NCBI GenBank assembly: GCA_950295325.1 | Contig: OX485807.1 | Span: forward strand, 1,492,501-1,556,500 | DNA: 64,000 nt | Origin: Polytrichum commune | Taxonomy: Eukaryota; Streptophyta; Polytrichopsida; Polytrichales; Polytrichaceae | Direction of reading: 5' to 3' | Part shown: positions 23,127-34,200 of the stretch, piece by piece | How positions within the stretch are numbered: the stretch's first letter is position 1 | Layout: each line of letters starts with the position of its first letter | The notes under the pieces: model-generated | Database searches by the model: none | Seen by the model: only the letters and a program-made list of their open reading frames with translations | What the model was told of the DNA's origin: nothing | Position numbers and translations under genes: made by a program

Positions 23127-24365
23127 GGCAGATGCTAAACCTCCCCCTACGAACTTTCAAGGGTGGTGGATAGGGTCTAGGGCCCGCGATCTGTCACCGT
23201 TGGGAAACTCCCAGAAACAAATATGAAAATTTCATATCCCAACAAAATATTGTTGTCCACTCTACCCGATTTTGAAATGTATTCGATAAAACAATTAAAC
23301 TTGCATTCTTGAAGGTTGCTTGTTCATATAACCCATTTTGAGTGCACTTCGACTTCAAGGTCCAAAAAACCCAATACATATGTTCACCTCCACTTAGTAA
23401 ATAAGCAATTGACGGGGATTTCATTGTTGAAGTGAAATAGTCAATAAAGCATGTAATTAACTTGGGGATCTAAAATATTACAAAATACTCATTAGCATTG
23501 AGGTTGTAGTTTTTGTGACTTACCATTTGAAAGGGGTCTTTGTCATTCTAAAATCAAACTAAAATTAATGCTTTATTTCTAGTGTGTTTTATTTTATAGA
23601 ATTTTAGTTTATGCCTTCCACTTTCACAAGTATTTCTACACATTCAAACTATTTAAGTGTGATTGAATGTAATCAAGATTATTGAGCTAATTAAGCCTAA
23701 TTTGGCCCAATCAAATTATATATTATGCTTACCAAACTAAGTAAGCCTAAGTAAATATAAAATGTGCTTACTTCAGTTAATCATGATTTGAATCGGATAT
23801 GAGAAATGATGTGCCCAATTACACTTGTTTAGGCCTCATTACACATAATTAGGTTAAATGCACTTACTTGCATGTAATCGGGCTTAATTAGTTCGAAAGT
23901 GTGAATACTTGTAGAACCTAGGCCTTGCGCTCAATAACCTTCAATTATGGTTATTTACGCTTAACCACATATGACACTTAATGAGTTTGAATGTGTATGG
24001 CAAGGTGAAAGTCGAAGGCATTAACTAAAATATTACAAAATAGAACACACTCATATTAAAACACTAATTTTAGTTTCATTCTAGAATCAAAAAAGACTTT
24101 TTCAAATGGTAAATCACAAAATTATAACCTTAGTGCTAATGAGGACTTTGTAATATTTTTTAATTCCAAAGTAAATTACATGCTTTATTGAAGGTTTCAT
24201 TTCAAAAATGAAATCCCAACCAATCACTTATTGACTAAGTGGAAGTGAACATATGTATTGGATTTTGGACCTTGAAGATGAAGTGCACTCAATATGGGTT
24301 ATAATATTATGGACAAATGTTTTTGAAGAATTCAAAAAGTTCATAGGGGGTGGTTTAGCATCCGC
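23127..24365. mobile_element. Non-autonomous long-TIR MULE-like element, copy 2
   Basis: The left end starts 'ggcagatgctaaacctcccc' and the inverted right end 'gcggatgctaaaccaccccc'. The arms (about 23127-23540 and 24080-24365) are inverted repeats of each other and match the arms of copy 1 (7316-9399). The interior carries the palindromic core (23590-24060) but lacks the G-rich minisatellite and 140-bp repeat of copy 1. The flank 24380-25260 also matches the flank of copy 1, so the two were spread partly by segmental duplication. No target duplication found. No coding capacity. Confidence 0.75.
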
Positions 24366-24424
24366 GTTTTTTTTTTTTAATTTGTTTATGGGTGAAACAG
24401 GAGGGGCGGGCTGGGGTGGGGGGT

Positions 24425-25260
24425 GGGGAGTGAAACCAAGGGAAACAAAAACTATAGTATGGTACTTATAAATATTGTCAAAGATATTTGAGATCCTAAA
24501 TTTGCATAAGAGACGGACTCCGATTTAATTTTATAGGATTTCATAGATATCAAAATTTAAGACCCTTGTCCCCATCACTGGATGAGAGCACGTGTAGAAT
24601 GTCAGAGTAAGGCAACCATATTAGATATGGCATCTTTGTTGTATGTCTCATAATTGGGTTCGATGTCCACATAGTTGACTCTCCTGTAATGAGAATTGTA
24701 AGTGTTTTGTACAAACTACAACTTGTTTCCAACCAAGTCTTGATCAAATTTGGTGCAACCGCAAAACTTGGCAATTCAAATGAATGGTTGCGAATTGGAC
24801 ATGTGCGTAATGTTATTTTGTGAAGGAAGTGTGGGGATGGATGGAAGATGTGTATGGGATCTCCATTGGTGAGAGCTTGTGGTTTTGTGGCTCCATATTG
24901 TGCTAGTGTTTTAACTATATGGTTATGTTGGATGTACATGTGGGATCTCATTTTGATGAATCAACAATGGGTGGTTATGTACAACAATATGGCTTAGAAT
25001 TGCAGTGAGGATGTGGCTTGATTGATATTGGTGACCCGATGTAGGATTGCGATACATTGCATGGAGATAGGGGGGAAACGTGGCTATCCATGAAATTGTG
25101 TGTGAATAAGTGGGATTGGAGGATAGTACTATATGTGTGCATGGCTGTGAATTCATCTCATAATTTGTTTTGGTGGTCAGCGAATCATGCCCCTTTTGTT
25201 TGTGCTTTGGATAGTTGAGCATATTTGTATCCAACCTTGTTTCTAGGCCGGGGATTCGTG
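24425..25260. repeat. Segmental duplication, partner of 9440-10560
   Basis: See the partner region. The match stops near 25225-25245, where the text changes to a dispersed repeat beginning 'ggggattcgtggcactca'. Confidence 0.8.
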
Positions 25261-25500
25261 GCACTCATGTATTTTCATTAGTGAGAGTTCATTCATCTTT
25301 GCGGATGAGATGAACCACTTTAGACATTACCTCACGTCGTCGGCTCCTTGTCTCAAGGGTTTCAAAAATACCAAGTTTTAGTAGTTCTAAATAATCTTAG
25401 TTTAATCTAATACAATAATACAAAGGGGGTTAGATAAAATAAAAATGCCTCATATAGAAACAAGTGGGTGCATCATGCATTGCCAACCTATCATTACTAG
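25248..25500. repeat. Dispersed repeat related to 38641-38960
   Basis: Both copies start 'ggggattc(g/a)tggcactca' and contain 'gtcggctccttgtctc' and 'gggtg(c/t)atcatg.(a/g)ttgccaacc'. No coding potential; family not recognised. Confidence 0.7.
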
Positions 25501-25527
25501 TCCGGTTATTTTTAAGAAATTAATATA

Positions 25528-25900
25528 GGCGGACATTAAATACCCCCTCACAAACTTTCAGGGGTGTCAAATCTGGGCTAGGGCAACCCTCTAAAGAAAT
25601 TTTTGACCTGTCCGAAAATTATTGCCCATCCCGTCCAACTTCAAAAATAACCATTGCCCTTGCATTCTTGAAGGCCGCTTGACTACAAATCCCATATTGT
25701 GTGCACTTCACCTTCAAGGTCTAGAATCCAATTTATATGTGCACTTCCAATTAGTAAATAAGCAATTGATTGGGATTTCATTCCGGAAGTGAAACCATCA
25801 ATGAAGCGCGTAATTAACTTGGAGGTCAAAAACATTACAAAATCCTCATTAACATTGAGGCTATAATTATGTGACTTACCATTTAAAATAACCTTTGTCA
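25528..25900 (+). repeat. Solo left arm of the long-TIR MULE-like family
   Basis: It starts 'ggcggacattaaataccccc' and continues 'cttgcattcttgaaggccgc' and 'cacttcaccttcaagg', matching the left arms at 7316-7700 and 23127-23540. No right arm follows, so it is a truncated copy. Confidence 0.75.
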
Positions 25901-26429
25901 TCCTAATGATAGATTGGTGCAAGTGTTCATAAGATGACCAAAATGAAACAATGAATGTAGAATATAAAACATACAAAAAAAAATCAATTTTATTTTTTTA
26001 GGTAATATAATACGAGGTATAAAAAGACGGTATGTTATTTGGAATTAGACTTGTGGGACAACGTTATGGATGGGGTATACTCAGAAAATCATAAGTTTCT
26101 GACTTTAGCCTATCTAAAATATTGTAATATCTTATCCTCATCACATATTGTATTATCTTTAAAATCACATGGTATATATTAATTAATTTCAAATAAACAT
26201 TATATTATAATAATTATTGTTATAACGTTGAATTTATTTTTGAGTTCACCAATTTACCATGAGTTGATATATATTATTTTGACATATTAAAAATGTTTGA
26301 GCAATCACACCCTTGCAAAATAAATGAATTATGAACAAAAAAATGTTTATGACAACACATCATAGTTATATGCTGCACACGCTGATATCTTGCCATATTT
26401 ATCAAAATAACCATGTGGAATTCAAAGCC
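25901..26429. other. No feature recognised
   Basis: Very AT-rich intergenic DNA that forms the left flank of the 12-kb MULE. Confidence 0.5.
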
Positions 26430-26438
26430 ACATCATGG
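26430..26438. repeat. 9-bp target site duplication of the 12-kb MULE (left)
   Basis: ACATCATGG directly precedes the left tip and recurs at 38389-38397. Nine base pairs is typical for Mutator-like elements. Confidence 0.93.
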
Positions 26439-26474
26439 GGAGGACGCTAAACACCCCCCCACGAACTTCTAGGG
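26439..26474 (+). repeat. MULE left terminal inverted repeat (36 bp)
   Basis: It begins GGAGGACGCTAAACACC and ends ACGAACTTCTAGGG, with a C7 run between. It is a perfect reverse complement of 38353-38388. Homology stops abruptly after this. Confidence 0.95.
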
Positions 26475-26639
26475 ATTCCCTCTGACAGCGCCAGGGCTGC
26501 CCGCGAGGTGACGACAACAACGAAAACCTTCTCCGTCAACTCCGCTTTCACGTCCATACACGTCCGCGGTGAAAGCGTATTCCAGGCAACAGATCCAGAT
26601 CTGAATATATACGGGACCACGTATATCATACCACGTATA

Positions 26640-26985
26640 CATATCTGCATAGTTAGTTCTACATACCCAGTTCTGCATAGATAGTTCTACGTACCCAGTT
26701 CTGCATAGCTAGTTCCACATACCCAGTTCTGCATAGCTAGTTATACATACCCAGTTCTGCGTAGCTAGTTCCATACCCAGTTCTGCATAGCTAGTTCCAT
26801 ACCCAGTTCTGCATAGCTAGTTCTACATACCCAGTTCTACAAATCAAGATCTACATAGCTAGTCCAAAAGATATAGTTCCACATAGCCAGTTCTACAAAT
26901 CAATATATACATAGCTAGTCCTAAAGATATACTTATACATAACCAGTTATACAATAGCAGTTCTACATTTCTTCTTCAGTTCTGC
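26640..26985. repeat. Left subterminal tandem array (CCCAGTTCTGCATAGCTAGTT units)
   Basis: About ten degenerate units of roughly 28-30 bp built on 'cccagttctgcatagctag' plus 'ttccaca'. Later units decay to 'agttctacaaatc'. It lies between the left terminal repeat and the transposase gene. Such arrays could serve as transposase or host-factor sites; this is inference. Confidence 0.9.
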
Positions 26986-27019
26986 ACTTCTACAGATCTG
27001 CATTTGGCGTGATTTGCGG

Positions 27020-27036
27020 ATCTAGGGTTTAAGGGT
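27020..27036 (+). promoter_or_regulatory. Telo-box-like motif before the transposase gene
   Basis: CTAGGGTTTAAGGGTG contains AGGGTTTA, the inverse of the plant telo-box AAACCCTA, a common promoter element of plant genes active in dividing cells. The other gene's upstream side has AAACCCTAA-type motifs at about 36694-36703 and 37037-37046. Function is not shown by sequence alone. Confidence 0.35.
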
Positions 27037-27274
27037 GTTGGAGCGACGACACACAATTCTTTGCTCTGCGTGTGGTGGTTGAGGGTAGAGAGTCACTTAT
27101 TCATTGGGCCTCGCTTTACTAATTTTGAGTTCTTTGCAATCCGATATATAGATTGTTGGATCGAATATTGAGGAATGAAAACCTTTAGGGGCATGTGAAG
27201 TTCTTCTGTACTCCAAACTGCCGGTTTAGGGCTTGTTCTGAAATTGCCTTCATTGCACGCACTTTCCTTGCAAT

Positions 27275-30200
27275 ATGTCTCATCCTCCATACATTGTAGA
27301 GTCCGACGATGACCTCCATGTACTTGCTCCTGCCACATTTCGTGCAACGCAGGCTGATCGTATAATTTCGCTGAGAGAGAGAGTCCAGAATCCTCCTCCA
27401 GGTCCATTTGCTATGGACAACTTGGTGTGGACCAACCACGTTTCTCAAGGCCAAGGGATACAGAAAACGTCTAAGCTGGCCGTCATTTTGTGGGATAGAC
27501 TTGAGGATTTCATAAAGGGGGAGCAACAACATCCTCATTTCCCCTGCACTTTTCAACAAGAACATAGTCCGTGTTAACTTGCCACACTCATTGCGAGCAC
27601 CTCATGCACACAGTCCGGCAATTGTTTAGAGGTTTGACATACTGCCTACATTGAAATAGGAACCACACAAATTTCAAGTTCTGCAGTTTAGGGTTTAGCA
27701 TAATGTGCTCGGTAGGAAAATGGCTAAGATATGCATTTCATTGTACACTCAAAATTTGGTTATCCATGTTACATTGCAGGTACAGGTGCAACTTTGGCCC
27801 TGAAGACAAGAGTGATATCGTACCAGATGACATGCAAGCTCTACTGAAATCCACGCAAAAAAAAACAAACAGGCAATGGTGCACAAGAAGAAGCGTGGCA
27901 GGAAGGTAGTACCTGAATATGATTCCTTCCCATTAACCACATCAATCCGTCCCAAGGCCACGCGCATTGGCAAGACAGTAGCAGGCTATTCGGTGAAGAG
28001 AGGGTGCCAACGTTGTTTTGTTGCGAAGAAGCCCTACCTGGACCACTCGTTGTGTTTGCTCATTTACGAAAATGCAGAACACCTGAATGCTGCTGGAGAA
28101 CACTGTCATGGCTCCATGGTCTGTGGCTTCAGATGTGCTCTCGGTGCCGGTGTATCGGAGGAAATGAAACTTAAAATTGCTGAAATGCATGCCTATGGGT
28201 TATCCCCTGCCCAAATCATGCAACAACACACCAAAGAAGTGAGGGAGTTGGCACTCTCCAACGGTTTGGTCACACGTGACACCTTCTTGTTGCCGTCGGA
28301 CATCAAGAACATATGCCGTAAGAGGGCGGAAGACCTTTGGGAGAAACACCCGTCTGACCCCATCAGTGTCCGTATGTGGGCAGTTGAGAATCCAGACAGC
28401 GTGTTCTACTACCAGGAATACTTGCTAATGGACCTTAATTCTCAAACACAGGACGACTCACCTTTCACCATTGGCATACAAACTGAATGGCAACTTGAAA
28501 TGATGGCAAAGTTCGGTCACAACAGCGCTATTTCCATTGACGCGATATTTGGCACGAGCTAGACTAGGGTGAGATGTTCTCCATGGCATTCAGTGGATAT
28601 AATAGGGACGCTTGCTACTACCTGTTGCCATTGTAAATTTGTTATCCTATCTATATGAAACATTGTTTCACCACTGTTGTAACAATTATGTTCCACGTTT
28701 TCTACAATACCCACTCTACACTGTGATGGTGTTCGACGATTGGAGGAATGGCATACCTGTGGCCTTCTTTGTCATTTCGCGGACACGTGAACAAAACCTC
28801 CGCCCAATTCTGCAAGCGCTGCATCACAGGGTCCAAACAGTCAACTCAGACTGGAATCCATCATCTATTATCGTTGACAATGCTCAAGCAGAAATTAATA
28901 CGTTGGGGTAAGATAGTCTTTTTCCTTTTGTTCTGCATTCATTAAGTTGTATTGTGAAGTCGTGACGTACGTCTTTGACCACCTCATCCATCTGACACCT
29001 TCATATGCTCTGTGATTTTTGCAGCCTGGTGTGGCCCCAATCCAAAATCTTCCTGTGCTTGTGGCATGGGCAGAGAATGCAGTAAAGAAAATTTCCAACG
29101 CTGCAGAACGCACCACTGTTCTGCAAATGCTTGGTGATATAATGTACGGCAAGGGTTGCAATGTTGACGATGATCATGTCGACTGGGCCCTTTACCAATT
29201 GGACAGGATATCAAACAGTCGTCCATTGGCAACTTCATTCATGAAATACATGAGCGAGGTTTGGCGAGCCAAGACACCAATGTGGTGTGTTGGAGCTCGA
29301 CGGATACCACATGCAGGACAGAACACTAACGCTACTATTGAGTCTTACCATTGCAACTTGAAGAGTGTTCTAAACTCTGCCAAAGAGAGGTTTGTGGGTA
29401 GGCGCATGGATTGGCTTATATATCATCTGACGGGGGACGTTTTGACTCATTATTGGTACAGTGTACAGTGCAAGGCATTCGGATTCATACGCAACAGGAA
29501 GCAAGAAGGTATTGTTGCATCTTCAATTATAAGAGCAAACGACATACCTGACACAAACATCTTCATTTGTGAGGACGAAGATGTTGCATACGTTGGGTCT
29601 GTGAACAACCGCCCGAAGGTGTGAACCGTCAAGTGTCCGAACTCCGAATGGGCACAATGCGACTGCCCAGTCGCCAATGAGGGCATGATTTGCAAGCACA
29701 CCATCAAAGTCTTCAAGATGCTCCACCCTGGGATTGAGGATGGTGCTATAGTTCGTGAAGCAGGTACAAGACACGGAACCCAACGCGATACTCCTATGAA
29801 GCATGTGTACGCGAGGCTCTCGCAACAAACAACTCAAATCCATGTTCTGGACGGCGTGGGCAGCCCCTTCGAAGTTGAAACTGTGGTGCAGGACAATGTT
29901 CTGCAGTTGGATGTAGATGCAGAACACACCCCTCTAACTCCTGTGGAGCCTCTGTTTGTTGACTCTGAGAACCCCTCCCAGTTCTCAGCTCATGTTACAC
30001 ATGTTGACCCCAACGCGGTTACACTTTCCCAGGAGAGTTCTTCACATGCAGCTCCTGCCGCAATTGCGCGATGCTTATATAATTCACTTGCTCTGAAGGC
30101 CGATCAGCACCCTGTTCTGCAAAATCACTTGATTGCTGGCCTTAGGCACATTAGGGGCAAGCAGAACCAGCTCATAACACCAGTGTCTCCTGCGACGACC

Positions 30201-30296
30201 TCGTTCCCGGAGCGGTCTAGGGACAACTCTTTAAAACGCCGTCGAGGTTTTCTGGAGTACCCGTTGCCGAAGAGAAGACTATCCTACTCCAAATAA
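27275..30296 (+). pseudogene. MULE transposase gene with SWIM zinc finger, broken
   Basis: Exon 1 (27275-27570) encodes 'MSHPPYIVESDDD' and 'VILWDRLEDFIKGEQQHPHF'. The next exon (from about 27780) leads to 'GKTVAGYSVKRGCQRCFVAK' and the first catalytic Asp in 'SIDAIFGTS' (28539-28541). The second Asp is in 'SIIVDNAQAEINTLG' (28876-28878), followed by an intron with GTAAG and TTTGCAG borders (28912-29024). Then come 'NATIESYHCNLKS', 'GRRMDWLIYHLTGDVL' and the SWIM finger C-D-C ... CKH (29658-29699). A basic tail ends at 30296. Lesions: a shift at the A-run near 27860; TAG at 28560-28562 where Lys or Gln is usual; a likely lost splice acceptor before 'YPLYTVMVFDDW' (cag read as caa, about 28709); a shift near 29085; and TGA for Trp at 29622-29624. 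Clear family, not functional as it stands. Confidence 0.88.
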
Positions 30297-31252
30297 TACA
30301 CCTTCCCTCTGCCATTGTTTGGATCGTTATTGTTATGCCCACTGGAGTTCTTATAGGGAGTTTATCGACTTACAATAATTATAGCATGTATTGTACTTAT
30401 GTTCTGCTATATCAAACTATATGTCATAATATGTGTGCAATATAATTCTACATGTTATTTTAGTTTATATAAAAAAATTTCCCAGTCACTCATCGCGTCC
30501 AAAGAGTCGCCTTCTCCTCCGTCAAAGCTCCTCGCCAACTCTCGTCTAACCACATCATTGACAAAGATCTTTGTGTAAGTTTATGTTCATAGAACGTGTG
30601 TAATAATATATCAGTTGGCGATGTTCTGTAGAATACCGGTATGTGTTTTGCGTTTAGTGTGTTCTACAAAATATGTTCTGTATACAAAACATCGCCAACT
30701 GATCCATCATAAGGTTGTTCTCAATAAACAAGATTGGCAGACAATGTTCTACAGAACACAATCATGATGGTACCCAAAACACAATGTTGATCCTAATAAT
30801 GTTCTATATACATACAGTGAAGAATACTTTAGAGTCATAGCATGGTTGGGACATACTTAATATCGTGGTGCATGATGTCCTCCAACTCTCCTGTTTCCGG
30901 TTGCACTCACGAAGAAACAATGTTAATCAGCTCTCCAACAGACAAGCATCCTCCCCAAATTGTAACAGCTATGCACCCCTCACAATTGCCAGAATGTCTC
31001 CAAAATGAAAATGCTTTATATAAAAGTGTCACATTTTCAGTGCAGTACAAGTGGTCTTTGACCATTCAATGCTATGTGTTTTAGGCTCCTTTGTATGCTA
31101 ACCTCTGTATCCTGACCTGTTTGTGCTAGCATGTGTACCATGATCTTCATCATGTGTTCTGTGTTCTGTTCTAAACAACTATACACTATCTGGAGTTGTA
31201 CAGTGTAATTTTCATTACACTTCCATTGTACAACATGATACATATGTTACGA
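30297..31252. other. Convergent intergenic region of the MULE
   Basis: About 955 bp between the 3' ends of the two element genes. It is AT-rich, with several GTTCTGC/GTTCTGT motifs and a 15-bp inverted repeat (30611-30625 and 30688-30702). It presumably holds both polyadenylation regions. Confidence 0.6.
30611..30702. repeat. 15-bp perfect inverted repeat, possible hairpin
   Basis: TCAGTTGGCGATGTT at 30611-30625 and its exact reverse complement at 30688-30702, with a 62-bp loop. It sits between the convergent genes and could affect 3'-end formation or small-RNA production; this is speculative. Confidence 0.7.
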
Positions 31253-34200
31253 CTACACTCTACCGTTGTCGACTAGCTTCCGACTCACTTTAAACCTTGT
31301 TCTGCGATGACGTTTGTCGCTAGGTTTTCGGCGTTCTGGACTCTTCAACACAACTTTGACGTTCCACTCGGTCTTGTTCTTTCGTCCCTTCTCGATGACG
31401 TCAATCAATGCGTTCCTGACAACCTTCCTTGTACGCAAAGCATCGCTCCCACTATACTTCAACTTAAACGCCTGCAAGAACACGGCGAACATCAGAACAT
31501 AGGTTGTAGAACATGGTCACCCCCCCTTATAGAGGTATTATACTTCATCTACGCAGGACTTTCTAATTATATAAGTAGGCTCTATCTTTATGTTGGTCTT
31601 TGGAGAGTTCTAAGTCCGAATTACCTCACACAATGATTGGGGACTATCTCTCACGGTCTTTGTGTACTCCATTATGTTCTTCAGCATGTAGAAACCGCAA
31701 GCCCAACCCGAGTTTTGTTGGGGCACTCTTGCTTGTATCCACTCATGCGAGGAGCTAATAGCCTGCCAAAGACCTTCGTCGCTGTCGTGGCCACTCCATG
31801 CAGCCCACAACTTCGCGAGTCTCTTCTCAATTTTGGTGTCGGAATGGAGTTTAGAGCCTACCAACAAGTCCATATGGAAGAACCCATGTTCTCCTACTAC
31901 GTACACTATCCAATGTTTTCCGCAGGTGTAAGGAACTATTAGGGTTTTAGTATCCTATGAGGGAAGCGAACCATACTTGTCGTGTATGAACGTTATATAA
32001 ACCCCTAATGTTTCAGACTTTACTTCATCCACATGCGACATTAGTAGTGGACCAAGATAAGGACTGCAGATATGACATCCGTATTTCTCTATCTGGGGAT
32101 TCAGCCACGCCGCAATCCACTCCATCATGTAGTTAGTCATCTCCCCATGATGTTGCACCATTGGCTTCAAATCCTCTTTCCATTGCAGACTCAAAGGATC
32201 ACCACGATACTGAAACTCAAAACTTTTGACTTTCTTCCCACCTGCTTCAGCGACGATTGTGGCCACGAGTTCTTCAAATCTGCAGAACACATGTCATCGT
32301 GTCAGGGGCGTTGTCAACAACCATGTAGAACACGCCAAGAAATTATACCTGAAGTGAAGAAACAATAAATAAGTTACCTTCCATTAGTTCTATGTGTGGT
32401 CTTTCCCAGTATGTCGTCCAGAATTGGGATGGAAGACTCTTCATTCATTGGTGATACGTGGTCCTCCTCCTCTGGTATTTGGTCGCATGCGGGGGGAGTC
32501 GAAGGGGACACGTACTTGTGGGGGGAGGAACCTTCACCCAAGTGACTCACTGCGTGGTATGCGTCATTGAAGAGGGTGTCGGTTTCGGTCGATTGTTCTG
32601 CATTTCCAGGCAAGCTGTCGGCGGAGGCCATTGGTTGGTCGACTGCAGAACTGGGGGGGTTGCAGTCGTCAAGATTGAATTTCCGAGCAGGCGACACCAT
32701 AGTCCTGTCACCCGGAGGCCCTATTGCAAGCGTGAGCGACGGTGTCCTGTAAAACCACGATCCTTGAGATAAACCTTAACGTGCAGGAGGAACATGCAAT
32801 TTGCAGAACTCAAAGGACGGTCAGTGAGTGGGACGAGACGTGAACCTGTCTGTCGTGTTCTGCAAATCTTTTGAAAGCTGCGTTAGTGAGAGATCCTGAG
32901 TGCTGATGCCTTCGACGCCCTCAAAGTCGCAATGCATGGGTATTTCGTCCAAGGTGTCCAAAATCATGGCTTCGTTCACCTCGGCCACGAACCCCATAGC
33001 AGTCTCTGGTTTCTCGACTGGCATCACCACCTCCTTTCCCAGCAACGCCCTGGTGCAGTGTACGTCTGGGGCAATGTCGTCTGTTGCCTCCTCCACTCCA
33101 ATTCCACAATTGAACAGTCGCAATTGTGTGGCCCTAAACTGATGCAGGCTCTGTAACACCTCCTCCACCCGCAAGTGCACGCAGCGGCTCTTAGTGTGCA
33201 GGTCGCCCAATGTCCATGAGCCTACGTCAATGTCTTCGCGGAAGACCATTGCCGAACACAATACCTGCGTCGCAGAGCGTTCACTTAGTTTGGTGTTCCC
33301 AGTTCCCAATTCTACAATCGTTGTTCTACAATTCCAGTTCAACAAGCCAAGTTCTACCAAACCAAGGACGTTTGTGAATTGGGTCAGGTCCCTACCTCTT
33401 CACAATCCCGTTGACGCTGCGGCTCGATGTTTGCGTTGAACCACATGTCCCCAAGTTCTGCTGCACGACGCATACGAACCATGTCTGCAAGGGCTCGCTG
33501 CGCGATCCTGCCGATGAAGGACTCCACCTTCACAACCACTGCATTTTGCACTGAAGGGTCGCATCCTAGCAGTGCTGCAACGTCCTCGAACAATTTGTCC
33601 ATGTGTTCTGCTGCATTGTGGATGCCAGGGAAGGTGCTCCACCCAGTCGTAGACAAGTTGGTCGCAATTCTCCTCAATGCGGCTGAGTGCTGCGGATGTC
33701 GAGCAAGCTCCATGATGTATTCGCCATGCAGACCTCTCGTTGGGTGAGAGAGTGGACGATTGAAGCCCTCCAGACTCCTCACCAAGTACAACAACGCCCT
33801 CAAGATATGTGGGCATTCGCCTTCAAGAGACGGGGGCTCAATTCTTGTGTTCTGCAGCAGAACAACAGACATGTCCCGCCACTCCGACTGCGTATGGTCC
33901 CATGGAGCAGCCTTAAAGTTAGGGAGAGGCCACTTCCTTAGAAGTTGGTACAGGGGAGACCACTTCCACTTGGTTTCCTCCTCCTTCTCCTTGTTCGCGC
34001 AGTCATAATCTTCTAACGCCCTGTCGACGTGCTTCTTCCGCAATCCCTCGAAGTTCACCCTTGCGGCTACGACCTTCTCCTCCCACTCCTTCACTGCTAG
34101 CTTGTGAAGTATGTAGCTCCTCAACTCCTTGAGCTCCTCAAACACGCACATCTCCTTGTTCTGCTTAAACACCCTGACCTGTGCCTTCACCTTCTCGACC

